Shown: positions 43,949 through 55,345, counted from the first letter of the stretch. The stretch is DNA of 64,000 nt from Branchipolynoe longqiensis (GCA_030323885.1 CM059192.1:67778785-67842784), one strand, 5' to 3'. Notes: generated by a model from the sequence alone, not told the origin. Translations and numbers: made by a program.

Positions 43949-44929
43949 GGGGCCATATGTATGAACAACTTTTTATCGGCTCCGGTGTTAAGCGCCACTG
44001 CCGGATTAGCTAACACTGGTTTTGGAAAATGGCCCATGGGGTATATACAGGTCCAAAGCGCGGTGGCGTTAGCTAACCTAGCAGTTATTTATAGATTTGG
44101 GAAATCCCTCTGAGCCGGTTCCCTGGCGAGGACCGCTATTTGACATTATCGCCGCCGATTCGGCGGCGTTAAGTTTTGTTTACCTTCGACAATATGAATA
44201 TCGCCGCCGATGTAGCTGCGGTGTTAAAGCTGCACAGTCCGATGAAAACATAAAATTTTCAAAACAAAACCAATTATCTAGATTTGATTCTACGTATCTA
44301 CCTTAGATACTGACGCACTTACTAAACATCAACCAGCACATAGAAGGGACTACTGAGTCAATTAATAGAACCTGTTACTGCAGAAGCCTATGATGATAGA
44401 ATTTTTCCAAGCTTGCCAAAATTAATTTAGCATGTTTTCATTCATTTCAAATATGTCAAAAGTTTGCGATTTAAAATAAATGTTACATCAAACTAAAGTA
44501 AGGTAGATAATTATGAACAACCTAATATGCTTATCTCAGAAAATGAGAGAAACTCAAAACCATCGGACTATGCAACTTTAATATCGCTTCGATTTTGGGG
44601 TTAATCTGGCCAAATTTCACTTTTTTACTATGTTATTTGGTTAAATATGATACCATTGAATAGATTTGGTTGTAATATATCGCCGCCGATGCGGCGGCGG
44701 CGGGGCGGCGATTTGTTTTGCTTACATTTGACAATATGTATATCGCCGCCGATGTAACGGCGGCCTTAATATCGCTTCGATTTTGGGGTTAATTTGACCA
44801 AATTTCACTTTTTTACTATGTTATTTGGTTAAATATGATAGCATTGAATAGATTTGGGCCTAATCGGTACCTAACACCACCCGTAAACTAGGTACGGAGT
44901 GGTGTTAGTGCATGCGACCTTAAAGTTGC
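43949..44929. mobile_element. GGGGCCATATGTATGAACA element with internal direct duplication
   Basis: The left end GGGGCCATATGTATGAACA resembles ISL2EU/Harbinger-like ends, by recollection only. Inside, a block with ATATCGCCGCCGATG, AATATCGCTTCGATTTTGGG and TTTTACTATGTTATTTGG occurs twice (about 44150-44670 and 44690-44870). The first occurrence is interrupted by a piggyBac-like MITE. The right end is uncertain; a hairpin CTAACACCAC...GTGGTGTTAG lies at 44872-44910. Confidence 0.5.
44228..44577. mobile_element. piggyBac-like MITE with a paralogous empty site nearby
   Basis: TTAA (44224-44227), AGCTGCACAGTCCGATGA ... CATCGGACTATGCAACT, TTAA (44578-44581). The uninterrupted sister block at about 44766 reads GGCCTTAATATCGCTTCG, with a single TTAA at exactly the insertion point. 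Confidence 0.92.
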
Positions 44930-44933
44930 ATGG

Positions 44934-45076
44934 TCCGATGAAATATTTATTTTTCAAAACCAAAACATGTATCTTACCCAATACTTTTGAATCGAAGAAT
45001 ATAATAACTCAAATAAGACTTGTAGTTTAATGGAATTTTAAAAGTCAAATCGAGAGTATTCCGCGGTTGTCATCTT
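44934..45076. mobile_element. Left end of another piggyBac-like MITE
   Basis: TTAA (44930-44933) then AGTTGCATGGTCCGATGA. The right terminus is absent; the sequence runs into the GTGTA array. Confidence 0.65.
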
Positions 45077-45180
45077 GTGTAGTATAGTGTAGTGTAGTGT
45101 AGTGTAGTGTAGTGTAGTGTAGTGTAGTGTAGTGTAGTGTAGTGTAGTGCAATGCAATGCAATGCAGTGCAGTGCAGTGC
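45077..45180. repeat. (GTGTA)n then (ATGCA)n microsatellite
   Basis: About fifteen GTGTA/AGTGT pentamers, then AATGC/AGTGC variants. Confidence 0.93.
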
Positions 45181-45460
45181 AATTTCTAAATTGATTAACA
45201 ATTTTTGGTGAACATTTTCAAGGCAACATGTTCCTTATTGTATTTATGGTATAGCATCATACTGGCACATTTGATTAAAAGCTTTGAATATGGTTTTTTT
45301 AATGGATTATTATCTTAATGGGATTCACACTGAACTTGTAGTAATTTATGTAAATGACATTAATAATTGGCCTAGTGGAAATTCCTTTATCTAACATTGA
45401 AAATGAGCCGAAGTTTCCACTTGGCTGTCTTTTGTGTTTGGCAGAAATATAATGTGGGAT

Positions 45461-45560
45461 TTTGGTTGTGTTCTGTGTGTGGGTTTGTGGTTGTGTTCTG
45501 TGTGTGGGTTTGTGGTTGTGTTCTGTGTGCGGGTTTGTGGTTGTGTTCTGTGTGCGGGTT
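45461..45560. repeat. 25-bp repeat TTGTGTTCTGTGTGTGGGTT
   Basis: Four copies; a related GTGCGGGTTTGTGGTTGATT piece recurs at 45636-45660. Confidence 0.88.
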
Positions 45561-46128
45561 TGTGGTTGATTGGATGGTGCTTGTTGAATGAAGTGATTGC
45601 GTTATGTTCGGGATGCGTGCCCCAAAACCCCCGCGTGCGTGCGGGTTTGTGGTTGATTAGATGGTGCTAGTTGAATGAAGTGATTGCGTTCTGTTCGGGA
45701 TGTGTGTGTCTGTGTGTGTGTGTGGGGGGGGGGGGTGCCAGCTGGCCTTGTTCACGTCCACTGTGTGTATACGCGCACATCCGCCCCCTCCCCACACACA
45801 CGCCCTTGGCGACTCGGCTAACACAGACGCATACGGGTTGCCACCCATGGATTGTTTGCTTACACTTTTTTCTTCTTAACAAAAAAAAATTCTTAATTTT
45901 GTTTATTCTCTGTGGGGGACTGTTGCGGAAAGTAGTGTGACGTAAATTGAACAAACATTTGTCATGTTGTCTGAAGTCATGAGGCCATCTGTTCTCAAAG
46001 GGATTATTTCTTTGTATTTAGTCAGTAATGGATAAATTACCACTTACTATCAAAGAAATGGAAATTAAATGTAATGTGTTGGATCGGGACAGCTAAGCCT
46101 CCTGACAGACGAGACAATACGATGCAGA
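45561..46128. other. Non-coding; poly(G) near 45725-45735
   Basis: A block (GGATGGTGCTTGTTGAATG) is duplicated at 45575 and 45660. No gene supported. Confidence 0.5.
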
Positions 46129-46129
46129 G

Positions 46130-46832
46130 CTGTTTCCATCCAGGGGCCGTCTCTGCTTTATTGCCGCTTGTAGAAGTGACCTACCACTGTATAGTTGTTT
46201 CCATCCAGGGGCCGTCTCTGCTTTATTGCCGCTTGTAGAAGTGACCTACCACTGTATAGTTGTTTCCATCCAGGGGCCGTCTCTGCTTTATTGCTGCTTG
46301 TAGAAGTGACCTACCACTGTATAGTTGTTTCCATCCAGGGGCCGTCTCTGCTTTATTGCCGCTTGTAGAAGTGACCTACCACTGTATAGTTGTTTCCATC
46401 CAGGGCCGTCTCTGCTTTATTGTCGCTTGTAGAAGTGACCTACCACTGTATAGTTGTTTCCATCCAGGGGCCGTCTCTGCTTTATTGTCGCTTGTAGAAG
46501 TGACCTACCACTGTATAGTTGTTTCCATCCAGGGGCCGTCTCTGCTTTATTGCCGCTTGTAGAAGTGACCTACCACTGTATAGTTGTTTCCATCCAGGGG
46601 CCGTCTCTGCTTTATTGCCGCTTGTAGAAGTGACCTACCACTGTATAGTTGTTTCCATCCAGGGGCCGTCTCAGCTTTATTGCTGCTTGTAGAAGTGACC
46701 TACCACTGTATAGTTGTTTCCATCCAGGGGCCGTCTCTGCTTTATTGCTGCTTGTAGAAGTGACCTACCACTGTATAGTTGTTTCCATCCAGGGGCCGTC
46801 TCTGCTTTATTGCCGCTTGTAGAAGTGACCTA
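46130..46832. repeat. 65-bp satellite ending at the assembly gap
   Basis: Units start TGTTTCCATCCAGGGGCCGT at 46130, 46196, 46261 and onwards at 65 bp, with GTAGAAGTGACCTACCACTG. About eleven copies, very similar to each other, then the N-run. The array probably continues into the gap. Confidence 0.95.
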
Positions 46833-47332
46833 NNNNNNNNNNNNNNNNNNNNNNNNNNNNNNNNNNNNNNNNNNNNNNNNNNNNNNNNNNNNNNNNNNNN
46901 NNNNNNNNNNNNNNNNNNNNNNNNNNNNNNNNNNNNNNNNNNNNNNNNNNNNNNNNNNNNNNNNNNNNNNNNNNNNNNNNNNNNNNNNNNNNNNNNNNNN
47001 NNNNNNNNNNNNNNNNNNNNNNNNNNNNNNNNNNNNNNNNNNNNNNNNNNNNNNNNNNNNNNNNNNNNNNNNNNNNNNNNNNNNNNNNNNNNNNNNNNNN
47101 NNNNNNNNNNNNNNNNNNNNNNNNNNNNNNNNNNNNNNNNNNNNNNNNNNNNNNNNNNNNNNNNNNNNNNNNNNNNNNNNNNNNNNNNNNNNNNNNNNNN
47201 NNNNNNNNNNNNNNNNNNNNNNNNNNNNNNNNNNNNNNNNNNNNNNNNNNNNNNNNNNNNNNNNNNNNNNNNNNNNNNNNNNNNNNNNNNNNNNNNNNNN
47301 NNNNNNNNNNNNNNNNNNNNNNNNNNNNNNNN
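46833..47332. other. Assembly gap, 500 N
   Basis: Exactly 500 N, a conventional placeholder. The left edge is inside the 65-bp satellite and the right edge inside a different C/T-rich repeat, so the true size is unknown. Confidence 0.99.
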
Positions 47333-47400
47333 CTTCTCGCCCCCTCTTCTTCCCCTCTCGCCCCCTCTCCTTCCCCTCTCGCCCCCTCTTCTTCCCCTCC
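47333..47400. repeat. 21-bp CTCGCCCCCTCTTCTTCCCCT repeat right of the gap
   Basis: Three full units of 21 bp; probably the edge of a larger array lost in the gap. Confidence 0.88.
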
Positions 47401-48086
47401 CATCCTGTTGGGGGTGGGGTCTGGGTGGGGGTCGGGTGGAGGGGTGCTGGGTTGATGTTGTGAATGTACCGAGTCTATGTGTGCAATGTTCGGTGTTGTT
47501 TAGATGTCTTATATACCGGGTCCGTCTTGGTCACGTGACTGTCTATTGGAAGCCTCCTGGCAGCAGCAGCCTCTCAGTATGACAGCAGATTAATTATGTA
47601 AACACGCATACTTAAGGAATTAACAAACTTCCGCAGTTTGTTTATAATCCAAATAGAATCCGTAACATAGTCATAGAATAACTATTGTACCGTATCCTTT
47701 CTGTTGCGTCCAATTTTGTGCGAAGCCTACTTGTCATGTGTCACCTTGTCCTTGTTGATTTGAAACAATCCCACATTAAGAACGAAACCACAATTGTTCG
47801 CATACATATCTTGAATAGAACGTGCATTAAATGTATATGTTGATTTGTTTAAATGTTTATTTTGATGATTTTATTTGTGATTAATTAGCTAACACGATAG
47901 CCACATGTCCCTACCTGCACCATGGTAATTCACCTACTCAGTTTGATGTTATATCTGTACTGCCTTCAGCTCAGTTTACTGTGATTTTGAATTGCCCCCT
48001 GTGTTTGCCATACCCCCCCCCCCCCTATTTCATCTTCTCTGCCTGCCTCCCACCATGTGAACTTATACCACTCGCAATCTTTCTAG
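47401..48086. other. Intronic sequence 5' of the first visible myosin exon
   Basis: No upstream motor exon (P-loop) is seen. A poly(C) run at 48015-48026 and a CTTTCTAG acceptor immediately precede the exon. Confidence 0.6.
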
Positions 48087-48419
<333 letters not shown>

Positions 48420-48843
48420 TATGTATAATGCTTGTGAATGATTGTATGTGTTGCTATGTGTACGTTGATTGTTATAATCTATTTTACTTTAGTGTGAAGA
48501 AACTTATTTTTTTAAAGCGTTAACTTTGGATATATATTTGAAGCGAATACACGCAATATTAATTTGTGTGTGCACACTGAAATTGGTAACACAGGCCCTG
48601 TACTGGATCCGTTTTTTGAGCATAGCAGCATAGCACTGTAGCACCGCAGTCCCTACATGTAGATGTTTTAATAAGGGTGCCAGTTCCTAAGTTGGCTATT
48701 TTGAAGCAAATATACCGGAGCCTTTTTGGTTTAGAACATGGTCTGCTTTCGTCAGATTCTGCTGCTTTAGTGGAATTAGTACTGTATATTCTTCTCTGAA
48801 ATTAAAAATAAATGAGCTGTCAATTATGTTATATCACATTGTT
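48420..48843. other. Intronic, no recognised feature
   Basis: Nothing supported. Confidence 0.5.
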
Positions 48844-49161
48844 CAGGGATGAAAGATCTCCGTGATTCCACCGATTCCCGGGATTTTTCAATCCCGCAGC
48901 ACCATCAGTGTATACTAATATGTGGTGCTGATGCCGCAGCACTATCAGCGTACACTACTAATATTAATAAATGCTCCAAGCGTCGCAGCACTATCAGCGT
49001 ACACTATTAATACATGCTTCAAATGGTGCAGCACTTTCAATGTATACCAATATATATGAAACCCGGCTTCTGGGATTTTTCTGCGATTCCCTGACAATGC
49101 TAAACCAATGGGAGAATATCAGCATTTCCACTTTTTTTCCCGGAGAGCACTTTCATCCCTG
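48844..49161. mobile_element. MITE with ends CAGGGATGAAAG, 6-bp duplication
   Basis: CAGGGATGAAAGATCTCCGTG at the left and GCACTTTCATCCCTG at the right, flanked by ATTGTT at 48838-48843 and 49162-49167. The interior repeats GCAGCACTATCAGCGTACAC about four times. hAT-like ends, but the 6-bp duplication is unusual. Confidence 0.8.
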
Positions 49162-49492
49162 ATTGTTGAAAGCGTTTTAAATGTGTTTGTGGGGTGTTCC
49201 CCTCCCACCCCCCCCCCCCCCTTTTAAAATTGTTGTTTGTATTGCAATGGAAGAGAAAGGTTGCACTGAGAATGTGCTCCACAGCTCCGCCATTGCGGGA
49301 CTAGCGTCCTAACCATTAGACTATCTAGCCTCCCTGATGCAGAGGTACTAATAGAGCAATTGGGACATGGCTACCAGTTGCTCATTGCTTACGTCGTATA
49401 TAGACCACACAATATCTCTCACACCACGACATATATTACCTCCTAACCTCTCACCCTCCACCACCACGCTCCACCACCACCACTTTCCAAAC
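49162..49492. other. Intronic; poly(C) near 49207-49220
   Basis: Nothing else supported. Confidence 0.5.
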
Positions 49493-49860
49493 CGGACGTG
49501 GTGGCCGAATCGGTAGAGTGCAGCCTTTCCGTGTGGAAGGTCAGGTGTTCGATTCCTTGCCGAGTCAAACCAAGGACTTACAAAATTGATGCCTGTCGCT
49601 ACCTAGCCTGGCGCTCGGTGTTAATAGGATTGGGCAAGGACTGCTTAGCAATGTGACTGAGTAGGACATCGGGTCATGGTGCCGGTGGCCTGGTATCCCA
49701 GTTGAGCCGCATGAATGTGCACTATCACAAGTCAGTACCCGTCCTGATATGACCTTAGATGTTGCCAGGATGTAAATCTCCAACAAACAACCAAACCAAA
49801 CCAAACCAAACCCCGCAACCCCCACCACCCCCACCACCCCCACCACCCCCACAACCCCGT
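49493..49860 (+). mobile_element. Family A SINE with expanded tail
   Basis: Head ACGTGGTGGCCGAATCGGTA, box B CAGGTGTTCGATTCCTTG, body, 3' end CTTAGATGTTGCCAGGATG. The tail becomes (AACCAAACC) and then (CCACCACCC) up to about 49855. Confidence 0.9.
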
Positions 49861-50204
49861 CCTGTGCATGTCATAGCACCATAAGGACCTTAGTTTCTAG
49901 GGTTTAGCGCGGGAAAGTAATTTAAAACTATGCCATGTGTTGTGGATTCGGCCCCAGGAAATTGGTGCGGCGTGTTTGTGGTTCTCCGTGTGGAGGGTAA
50001 GACGGTCACTGAGACCTGCGACTCGTGAGAGAGGCCAGGAAAGGATGACATCATAGGCTGGGTGTGGGACGGCCGCCAACTGATCACTTTGGCCGGTGGC
50101 GGGTTGGCATGGCAACCCGGCAATTTGGACTGCCACTTTTATACATCGCACGCACAGTGGGGGAAAACATACTGAAACCAGCAAATGTTAGCGGAAGCAT
50201 TATC
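49861..50204. other. Intronic, no recognised feature
   Basis: Nothing supported. Confidence 0.5.
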
Positions 50205-51650
50205 CAGAAACTTTAAGTGGATCATTTAGATTAGAGGAAAGCGGGAGATGAGCATGACCGTTATGGCAACTCTTAGTACTTGTCACCATCATCATGCTGT
50301 CGGTCGCGATGCGACAAAGACTGCTTTCATTACTTGACTGCCGCTCTCCGTCTAGCTCTCTGCTGTGAGAGTTGCGTCCATGAGTCGGTCTTAATGTCTC
50401 TCAGCTTCAGGTTTCATTTCATGAAAGCTGCCTGCAAAAGTGTTGAAGTGCTACTGGCTTTTGCAAGTTACCAGCGTCACTCTCTCGGAGAGCGAATAGA
50501 GGTTTCACACCGGCAAGAACATGTCAAGACAGGCGCACAACTATTTGTCCCTGCAGTGGCTGGTCGGGAGATGTTGGGAGTTCCATACATCAACCACCCT
50601 AAATGCTGCCACAGTGACATGGTTTTCTGGTTAGGGTTTGCTCCCTTAGCCTTCGGTTCTGTCAAGAACCTGTACCACAAGGCAGTGGTTTACAACTCTG
50701 CAGGGCAGGGCGTTAAACTCCCTGAGGTATTACTATACCTGTAATACCTGCAATACCTGCATAAGTACTTGTAATGAGGTAATTTAAAAGGAATTAATGT
50801 CATCTTTAAGTGGATCATTTAGATTAGAGGAAAGCGGGAGATGAGCATGACCGTTATGGCAATTCTTAGTACTTGTAATGAGGTAATTTAAAAGGTATTA
50901 ATGTCAACTTTAAGTGGATCATTTAGATTAGAGGGAAGCTTGAGATGAGCATGAACATTATGGCAATTCTTAGTATTTGTAATGAGGTCTTTTAAAAGGT
51001 GATAATGTCAACTTTAAGTGTATTATTTAGATTAGAGGAAAGCGGGAGATGAGCATGAACGTTATGGCAATTCTTAGTACTTGTAATGAGGTCTTTTAAA
51101 AGGTGATAATGTCAACTTTAAGTGTATTATTTAGATTAGAGGAAAGTGGGAGATGAGCATGAAAGTTATGGCAATTCTTAGTACTTGTAATGAGGTCTTT
51201 TAAAAGGTGATAATGTCAACTTTAAGTGTATTATTTAGATTAGAGGGAAGCGGGAGATGAGCATGAACATTATGGCAATTCTTAGTACTTGTAATGAGGT
51301 TATTTAAAAGGTAATAATGTCAACTTTAAATGTATTATTTAGATTAGAGGAAAGCGGGAGATGAGCCTGAACATTATGGCAATTCTTAGTACTTGTAATG
51401 AGGTTATTTAAAAGGTAATAATGTCAACTTTAAGTGTATTATTTATTTAGATTAGAGGAAAGCAAGAGATGAGCGTGAACGTTATGGCAATTCTTAGTAC
51501 TTGTAATGAGGTTATTTAAAAGGTAATAATGTCAACTTTAAGTGTATTATTTAGATTAGAGGAAAGCGAGAGATGAGCATGAACGTTATGGCAATTCTTA
51601 GTACTTGTAATGAGGTACCCAGTAATATAAAAGGTGATAATGTCAACTTG
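50205..51650. repeat. 104-bp satellite in the myosin intron, split by a retroelement
   Basis: Unit TTTAGATTAGAGGAAAGCGG plus AGATGAGCATGAACGTTATG and GGCAATTCTTAGTACTTGTA. Copies are at 50205-50283 and from 50764, with matched bases at 50814, 50918, 51022, 51126, 51230, 51334, 51438 and 51546 (period 104, then 108 where TATT is duplicated). About ten copies in total. Confidence 0.95.
50284..50763 (-). mobile_element. Retroelement C, 480 bp, with 9-bp target duplication
   Basis: Inserted in the 104-bp satellite between AGTACTTGT (50275-50283) and AGTACTTGT (50764-50772). Starts with the complementary (CAT)n tail, CTGTCGGTCGCGATGCGACA, and ends with CCTGTAATACCTGCAATACC, the same 5' boundary as the 41310 copy. 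Stays open for 154 codons on the + strand, which I regard as chance. Confidence 0.9.
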
Positions 51651-51925
51651 GTGCTTGCCACTACCTGGCGCCTGGCATTAATAGGTTTGAATGATTGGTG
51701 GTTGCTTTACGCCGTGTCGGCAGCATAGCCCATATTCACGGCGAGAGCATTAATAGGATAGGACAAGGACTGATTAGCACAGTATTAGGATAATGTGACT
51801 GTGTTGGATATCGGGTCATGGTGCCATGGACTGGTCTCCCAGTAGGACAGCACTAGATGAGTGCACACTGCCACAAGTCAGTATCCGTCCTGATAGGACC
51901 TTAGATGCTGTGCGGACGTAAACCA
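51648..51925 (+). mobile_element. Family A SINE, 5'-truncated, with internal foreign block
   Basis: Starts GGTGCTTGCCACTACCTGGC. After GGCATTAATAGG there is an insertion of about 55 bp (TTTACGCCGTGTCGGCAGCA, ATTCACGGCGAGAG), then GCATTAATAGGATAGG repeats and the body resumes. The GCATTAATAGG duplication (11 bp) suggests the block was itself inserted. Confidence 0.8.
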
Positions 51926-52419
51926 CAACACAACTGGACGCCCACACACCCCAGACTCCGCCCCCCCCCCACCAAAAAAAATACTATCATTAATAAATGT
52001 ATCGGCTCATAGTCCTTCATTGGATGGTAGCCATTTTCACTCATTGACATTTTATTATTTTTCTTGTCAAGAGTTTTAATTTTAAGTGGCGATTTCAATT
52101 TTAAAATATTTTAATGCCTTGCTGATGTCAACCATGGGAAGCAAGGAATAACTTAATTTTGCGCAATTATGGTTCTGTGCAATGTATTTTGCACATTTAA
52201 GGCCGGCGGGGTAGGGCTTGGTTGTTGGGTGCTGTAGATGTGGCTATGCCGGCTATTTCCTGTGTGTGTACATGGCAACGTTCAGCGTGGGGTGACACAA
52301 AATGTGGCTGCCACGAGTGCATTCCGCCAACTCGGCCTGCTCGTACCCAGACACGCACCTTCCTTATGTGCACCCTGGTTTTGTGTTCACCTCACCCCGC
52401 CCCGTTCACTTATGTACTC
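51926..52419. other. Intronic, poly(C) near 51960-51970
   Basis: No feature supported. Confidence 0.5.
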
Positions 52420-52583
52420 GCTATAAAAGACCCCTTGCGGCTTATCGGAAAGAGTAGCCTATGTGGCGGCAGTGGGTGTCCTCCAAAGAAATATGTCAGA
52501 ATGACCATATGTTTGACGTCCAATAGCCGATGATACAAAAATTAATGCACTCTAGAGGCGTCATTAAATAAAACAAGCTTTGC
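52420..52583 (+). mobile_element. Family B SINE, 3' part
   Basis: TATAAAAGACCCCTTGCGGC through GTAGCCTATGTGGCGGCAGT and TTTGACGTCCAATAGCCGAT to CGTCATTAAATAAAACAAGC. The tRNA-like head is missing. Confidence 0.87.
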
Positions 52584-52587
52584 TTAA

Positions 52588-52932
52588 AGCTGCATAGTCC
52601 GATGAAATATAAAATGTTCAAAACAAAACCAATTATCTAGATTTGATTTTACAGATCTAACTTAGATACTGATGCACTTATTAAGCATTTGTTTCTGCGT
52701 AGAAGGCAATACTGAATCAATTTAACAGAACCTGTTACTGCACAAGTCTATGGTGTCATAGTTTTGGCAAGCTTGCCTAAACTAATTTTCCATATTTGCA
52801 ATAAGAATATCTAAAAAGTTTACCATTTAAAATAAAAGTAACTTTGAACTAATGTAAAGTAGATACTACTGATCAATCTAATATATTTATCTCAGAAAAA
52901 ATACCGAAATTCAAAACAATCGGACCGCAATT
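52588..52932. mobile_element. piggyBac-like MITE in the SINE B tail
   Basis: TTAA (52584-52587) AGCTGCATAGTCCGATGA to CGGACCGCAATT TTAA (52933-52936). It lies directly at the end of the SINE B tail. Confidence 0.85.
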
Positions 52933-52969
52933 TTAAGTACTCGCTGTAGGAATGTCTTCAGCTGTAACA

Positions 52970-53114
52970 GATTCTATTAAATTGACTCTGTATGCCCTTC
53001 TATGTGGCAACAAATGCCTAATAAGTGCATCAGTATCAAAGTTACACATGTAGAATCAAATCTAGATGATTTTGTTTTTGAAAATTTGATGCATTTAGCA
53101 GACTATGCAGCTTT
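52970..53114. mobile_element. Right half of a further piggyBac-like MITE
   Basis: GATTCTATTAAATTGACTCT, ACAAATGCCTAATAAGTGCA and GACTATGCAGCTTTA in the usual order; the left half is absent. Confidence 0.75.
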
Positions 53115-53348
53115 ACTTGTATTTGTGAAAAATTCCAAAAAGTGGATGGCCATTCCCATATCAGTGTTTATTAGCGTGGACATTTTTTGACAACACTATT
53201 TAGGCATTTAATCTAGGTCTATTACCCACACAGTCTTATATAAGATAGCTACTTGAGCGAAAATACTGTACAAATCGTTAATATCTTTTTATTTCATTAA
53301 GTATGCTGATTTATCAAAAATACAAATGTTTGTTTTGTTTCCTTTCAG

Positions 53349-53412
53349 GGTAAATTCATCCGGATCAACTTCGATTCCTCCGGATACATCTCGGGTGCAA
53401 ACATTGAAACCT
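53349..53412 (+). CDS. MYH9/10: Non-muscle myosin II heavy chain, second visible exon
   Basis: 64-bp exon after TTTCCTTTCAG, donor GTATCC. Encodes GKFIRINFDSSGYISGANIE plus T and the first base of the next codon (phase 1 out). GKF completes switch I (NDNSSRF|GKF), so the intron splits the motif exactly. The IRINFD and GANIET pattern is typical of the class II motor core after switch I. The preceding intron is about 5.2 kb and holds several MITEs, two SINEs and a 104-bp satellite. Confidence 0.95.
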
Positions 53413-53695
53413 GTATCCTTGGATCATGGAATAATCCACTTTAGTATGTGTTAATATTTAAATTAAGTAATACCATCGCTGCCATGCAAAGGTTAAAAAG
53501 ACAGAGAGAAGAGTGTCGGGTTTATTATGTTACAAAAATATAATCAACTTATGCCGGTGAGCGGCCCTTAATTTCTGAAGGTAATACTTGTAAGCTATTC
53601 AATTATATATATTTTTCATTTCAACAGTGGAAAGAGTACATTAATCAGATTAAAAATGAAATGATTATATTTTGTTTAGATAATAGCTTGCATTG

Positions 53696-54010
53696 TGTGT
53701 AGAGGGGAGATTGCATTCTGTGCAGAGGACGGATTGTGTTCTGTGCGGAGGATGGATTGCAGTCCATGCAGAGGATGGATTGCATTCCATGCAGAGGATG
53801 GATTGCATTCCATGCAGAGGATGGATTGCATTCCATGCAGAGGGTGGATTGCATTCCATGCAGAGGATGGGCTGCATTCCATGCAGAGGATGGGTTGCAT
53901 TCCATGCAGAGGATGGGTTGCATTCCATGCAGAGGATGGATAGTGTTCTGTTTAGAGGCTGGATTGCATTCCATGCAGAGGATGGGTTGCGTCCTGCGCA
54001 CTGGACGGGT
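53696..54010. repeat. 23-bp minisatellite in the 663-bp myosin intron
   Basis: About thirteen units of TGCATTCCATGCAGAGGATG plus GAT. The centre is regular (GCAGAGG at 53768 and 53791) and the edges diverge. It ends about 65 bp before the next exon. Cys/His/Trp frames on both strands are artefacts. Confidence 0.93.
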
Positions 54011-54075
54011 TGCTTTCTGCTCGGAGGGTGAGTGTTAGATTGGTGCGCAATGTTGGTGACCTTGACCTTGGCCAG

Positions 54076-54174
54076 ACCTGCTGGAGAAGTCACGCTGTGT
54101 GCGCCAGACGCCCAGTGAGCGCAGCTTCCACATCTTCTATCAAGTGCTCTGCGGCTGCAGCGAATCAGAAAGGA
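54076..54174 (+). CDS. MYH9/10: Non-muscle myosin II heavy chain, third visible exon
   Basis: 99-bp exon after CCTTGGCCAG, donor GTAAGT. With the T from the previous exon it reads [20 protein letters not shown] then [13 protein letters not shown], phase 1 at both ends. YLLEKSR and FHIFYQ are conserved in class II myosins. The substitution [10 protein letters not shown], where family members usually have an Ala/Val-Ile/Val-Arg-Gln-Ala-type run, and the cysteine-rich CGC are small lineage-specific differences. Confidence 0.95.
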
Positions 54175-54689
54175 GTAAGTATTTATTTTTAGCTAACGAA
54201 GCATCAGTCGTTACATTCATGACTAGACTAGCAGGGTTTTTGCCAGAGGGTAAACTGGGCCTAAAATGCTGCCCCCTTACACTGTGAACCCTCAAATTAT
54301 TGGGATCGGTTTGTTTTTTTAAGTTCAAGGAGACAGAGAACAAAGCCTCCAGACCCCCTGACCATCCGAACCCGAACCCCAGCCCCCGAACCCCTATTCT
54401 GCATACCCTCAAATTACTTTTCTGGCAGAAACCCTGACTAGGGGTAGGGCTAGTTGGTAGGGCGAGTTCGTAGGGCGAGTTCGTATGGCTAGGCACCCGT
54501 GGGTTCGATCCATGGCCAGGTAAAACCCAAAACGTACAAGAAAATAGCATACAGAAACCTTGTGACGTAAGACCATAAAGAGTTGACATGTATATAATCA
54601 TTATAATTTCATATTTTTCCGGCCTTGAAAAATTAATTTCTTCCGTGAAAAGGCCCTAAAAAGGCTTTAGATTTGGTTGCTGAATAGCT
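54175..54689. other. Intronic; tRNA-like GTTCGATCC motif near 54500
   Basis: Triplicated TAGGGCGAGTTCGTA units at 54445-54485, followed by GTGGGTTCGATCCATGG, which resembles a box B. No complete SINE is visible. Confidence 0.45.
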
Positions 54690-54870
54690 TTTTGAACCCT
54701 GGTACTGGATCCTCGGCATCACAATAATATGAACTGGGGTGGGATATCGAATCATGGTGCCAGTGGCATGATATCCCAGTGGTAGAACACTATATAGCCG
54801 TCATCAGTGTGCAGCCACAAGGCGGTACCCTTTCTCAATATGACATCAGGTTTTGTTAGAATACAAGCTT
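54690..54870 (+). mobile_element. Old family A SINE relic
   Basis: GGGATATCGAATCATGGTGC, CACTATATAGCCGTCATCAG and CACAAGGCGGTACCC follow family A order with many changes. 3' end decayed. Confidence 0.7.
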
Positions 54871-55024
54871 CCAATAAGCTACGCCTTTTATGACTGCATA
54901 GCCTTTGATAAGCATAGCTGATAAGCATAGCCGATAAACATAGCTGATAAACAGAGCTGAGAATTGGCCGTGAATAAGGAGTCTTGCCACAACAAAAGCA
55001 ATGTCTCCCTCATACTTTGAATGC

Positions 55025-55345
55025 TTTGGGGGCATTGATAGAGCGCAGACATTTACTTGTGGGGAGTTTGAATCCCAGCCGAGTCAAACCAATGACTTAC
55101 AAAATTGATACTTGTCGCTACCTAACCTGGTGCTTGACATTACTAGGATAGGGTATGGAATGGTTAGCTCAGTGTCAGGATAATGTGACTCAGTGGGAAA
55201 TAAGGTCATGGTGCTGGCGGCCGAGTATCCCAGTGGGGCAGCACTGTAAAGTTGCTATGAGTGAGCAGTGTCACAAGTCGGTACTCATCCTGATATGACC
55301 TTGCATCTTGCCTGGATGTAAAGTCGCAAACAAACAAACAAACAG
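55025..55345 (+). mobile_element. Family A SINE, near full length
   Basis: Head GGGCATTGATAGAGCGCAGA, box B-like GGAGTTTGAATCCCAGCC, body, 3' end GACCTTGCATCTTGCCTGGA with a (CAAA)n tail. Confidence 0.88.

Noticed and set aside
46714..47582. Frames of 200-267 residues spanning the N-run
   Set aside because: Most of the residues are unknown because they lie in the gap; they only bridge repeats.
50280..50744. 154-residue open frame in the myosin intron
   Set aside because: It lies entirely in a (CAT)n-tailed retroelement; other copies break the frame.
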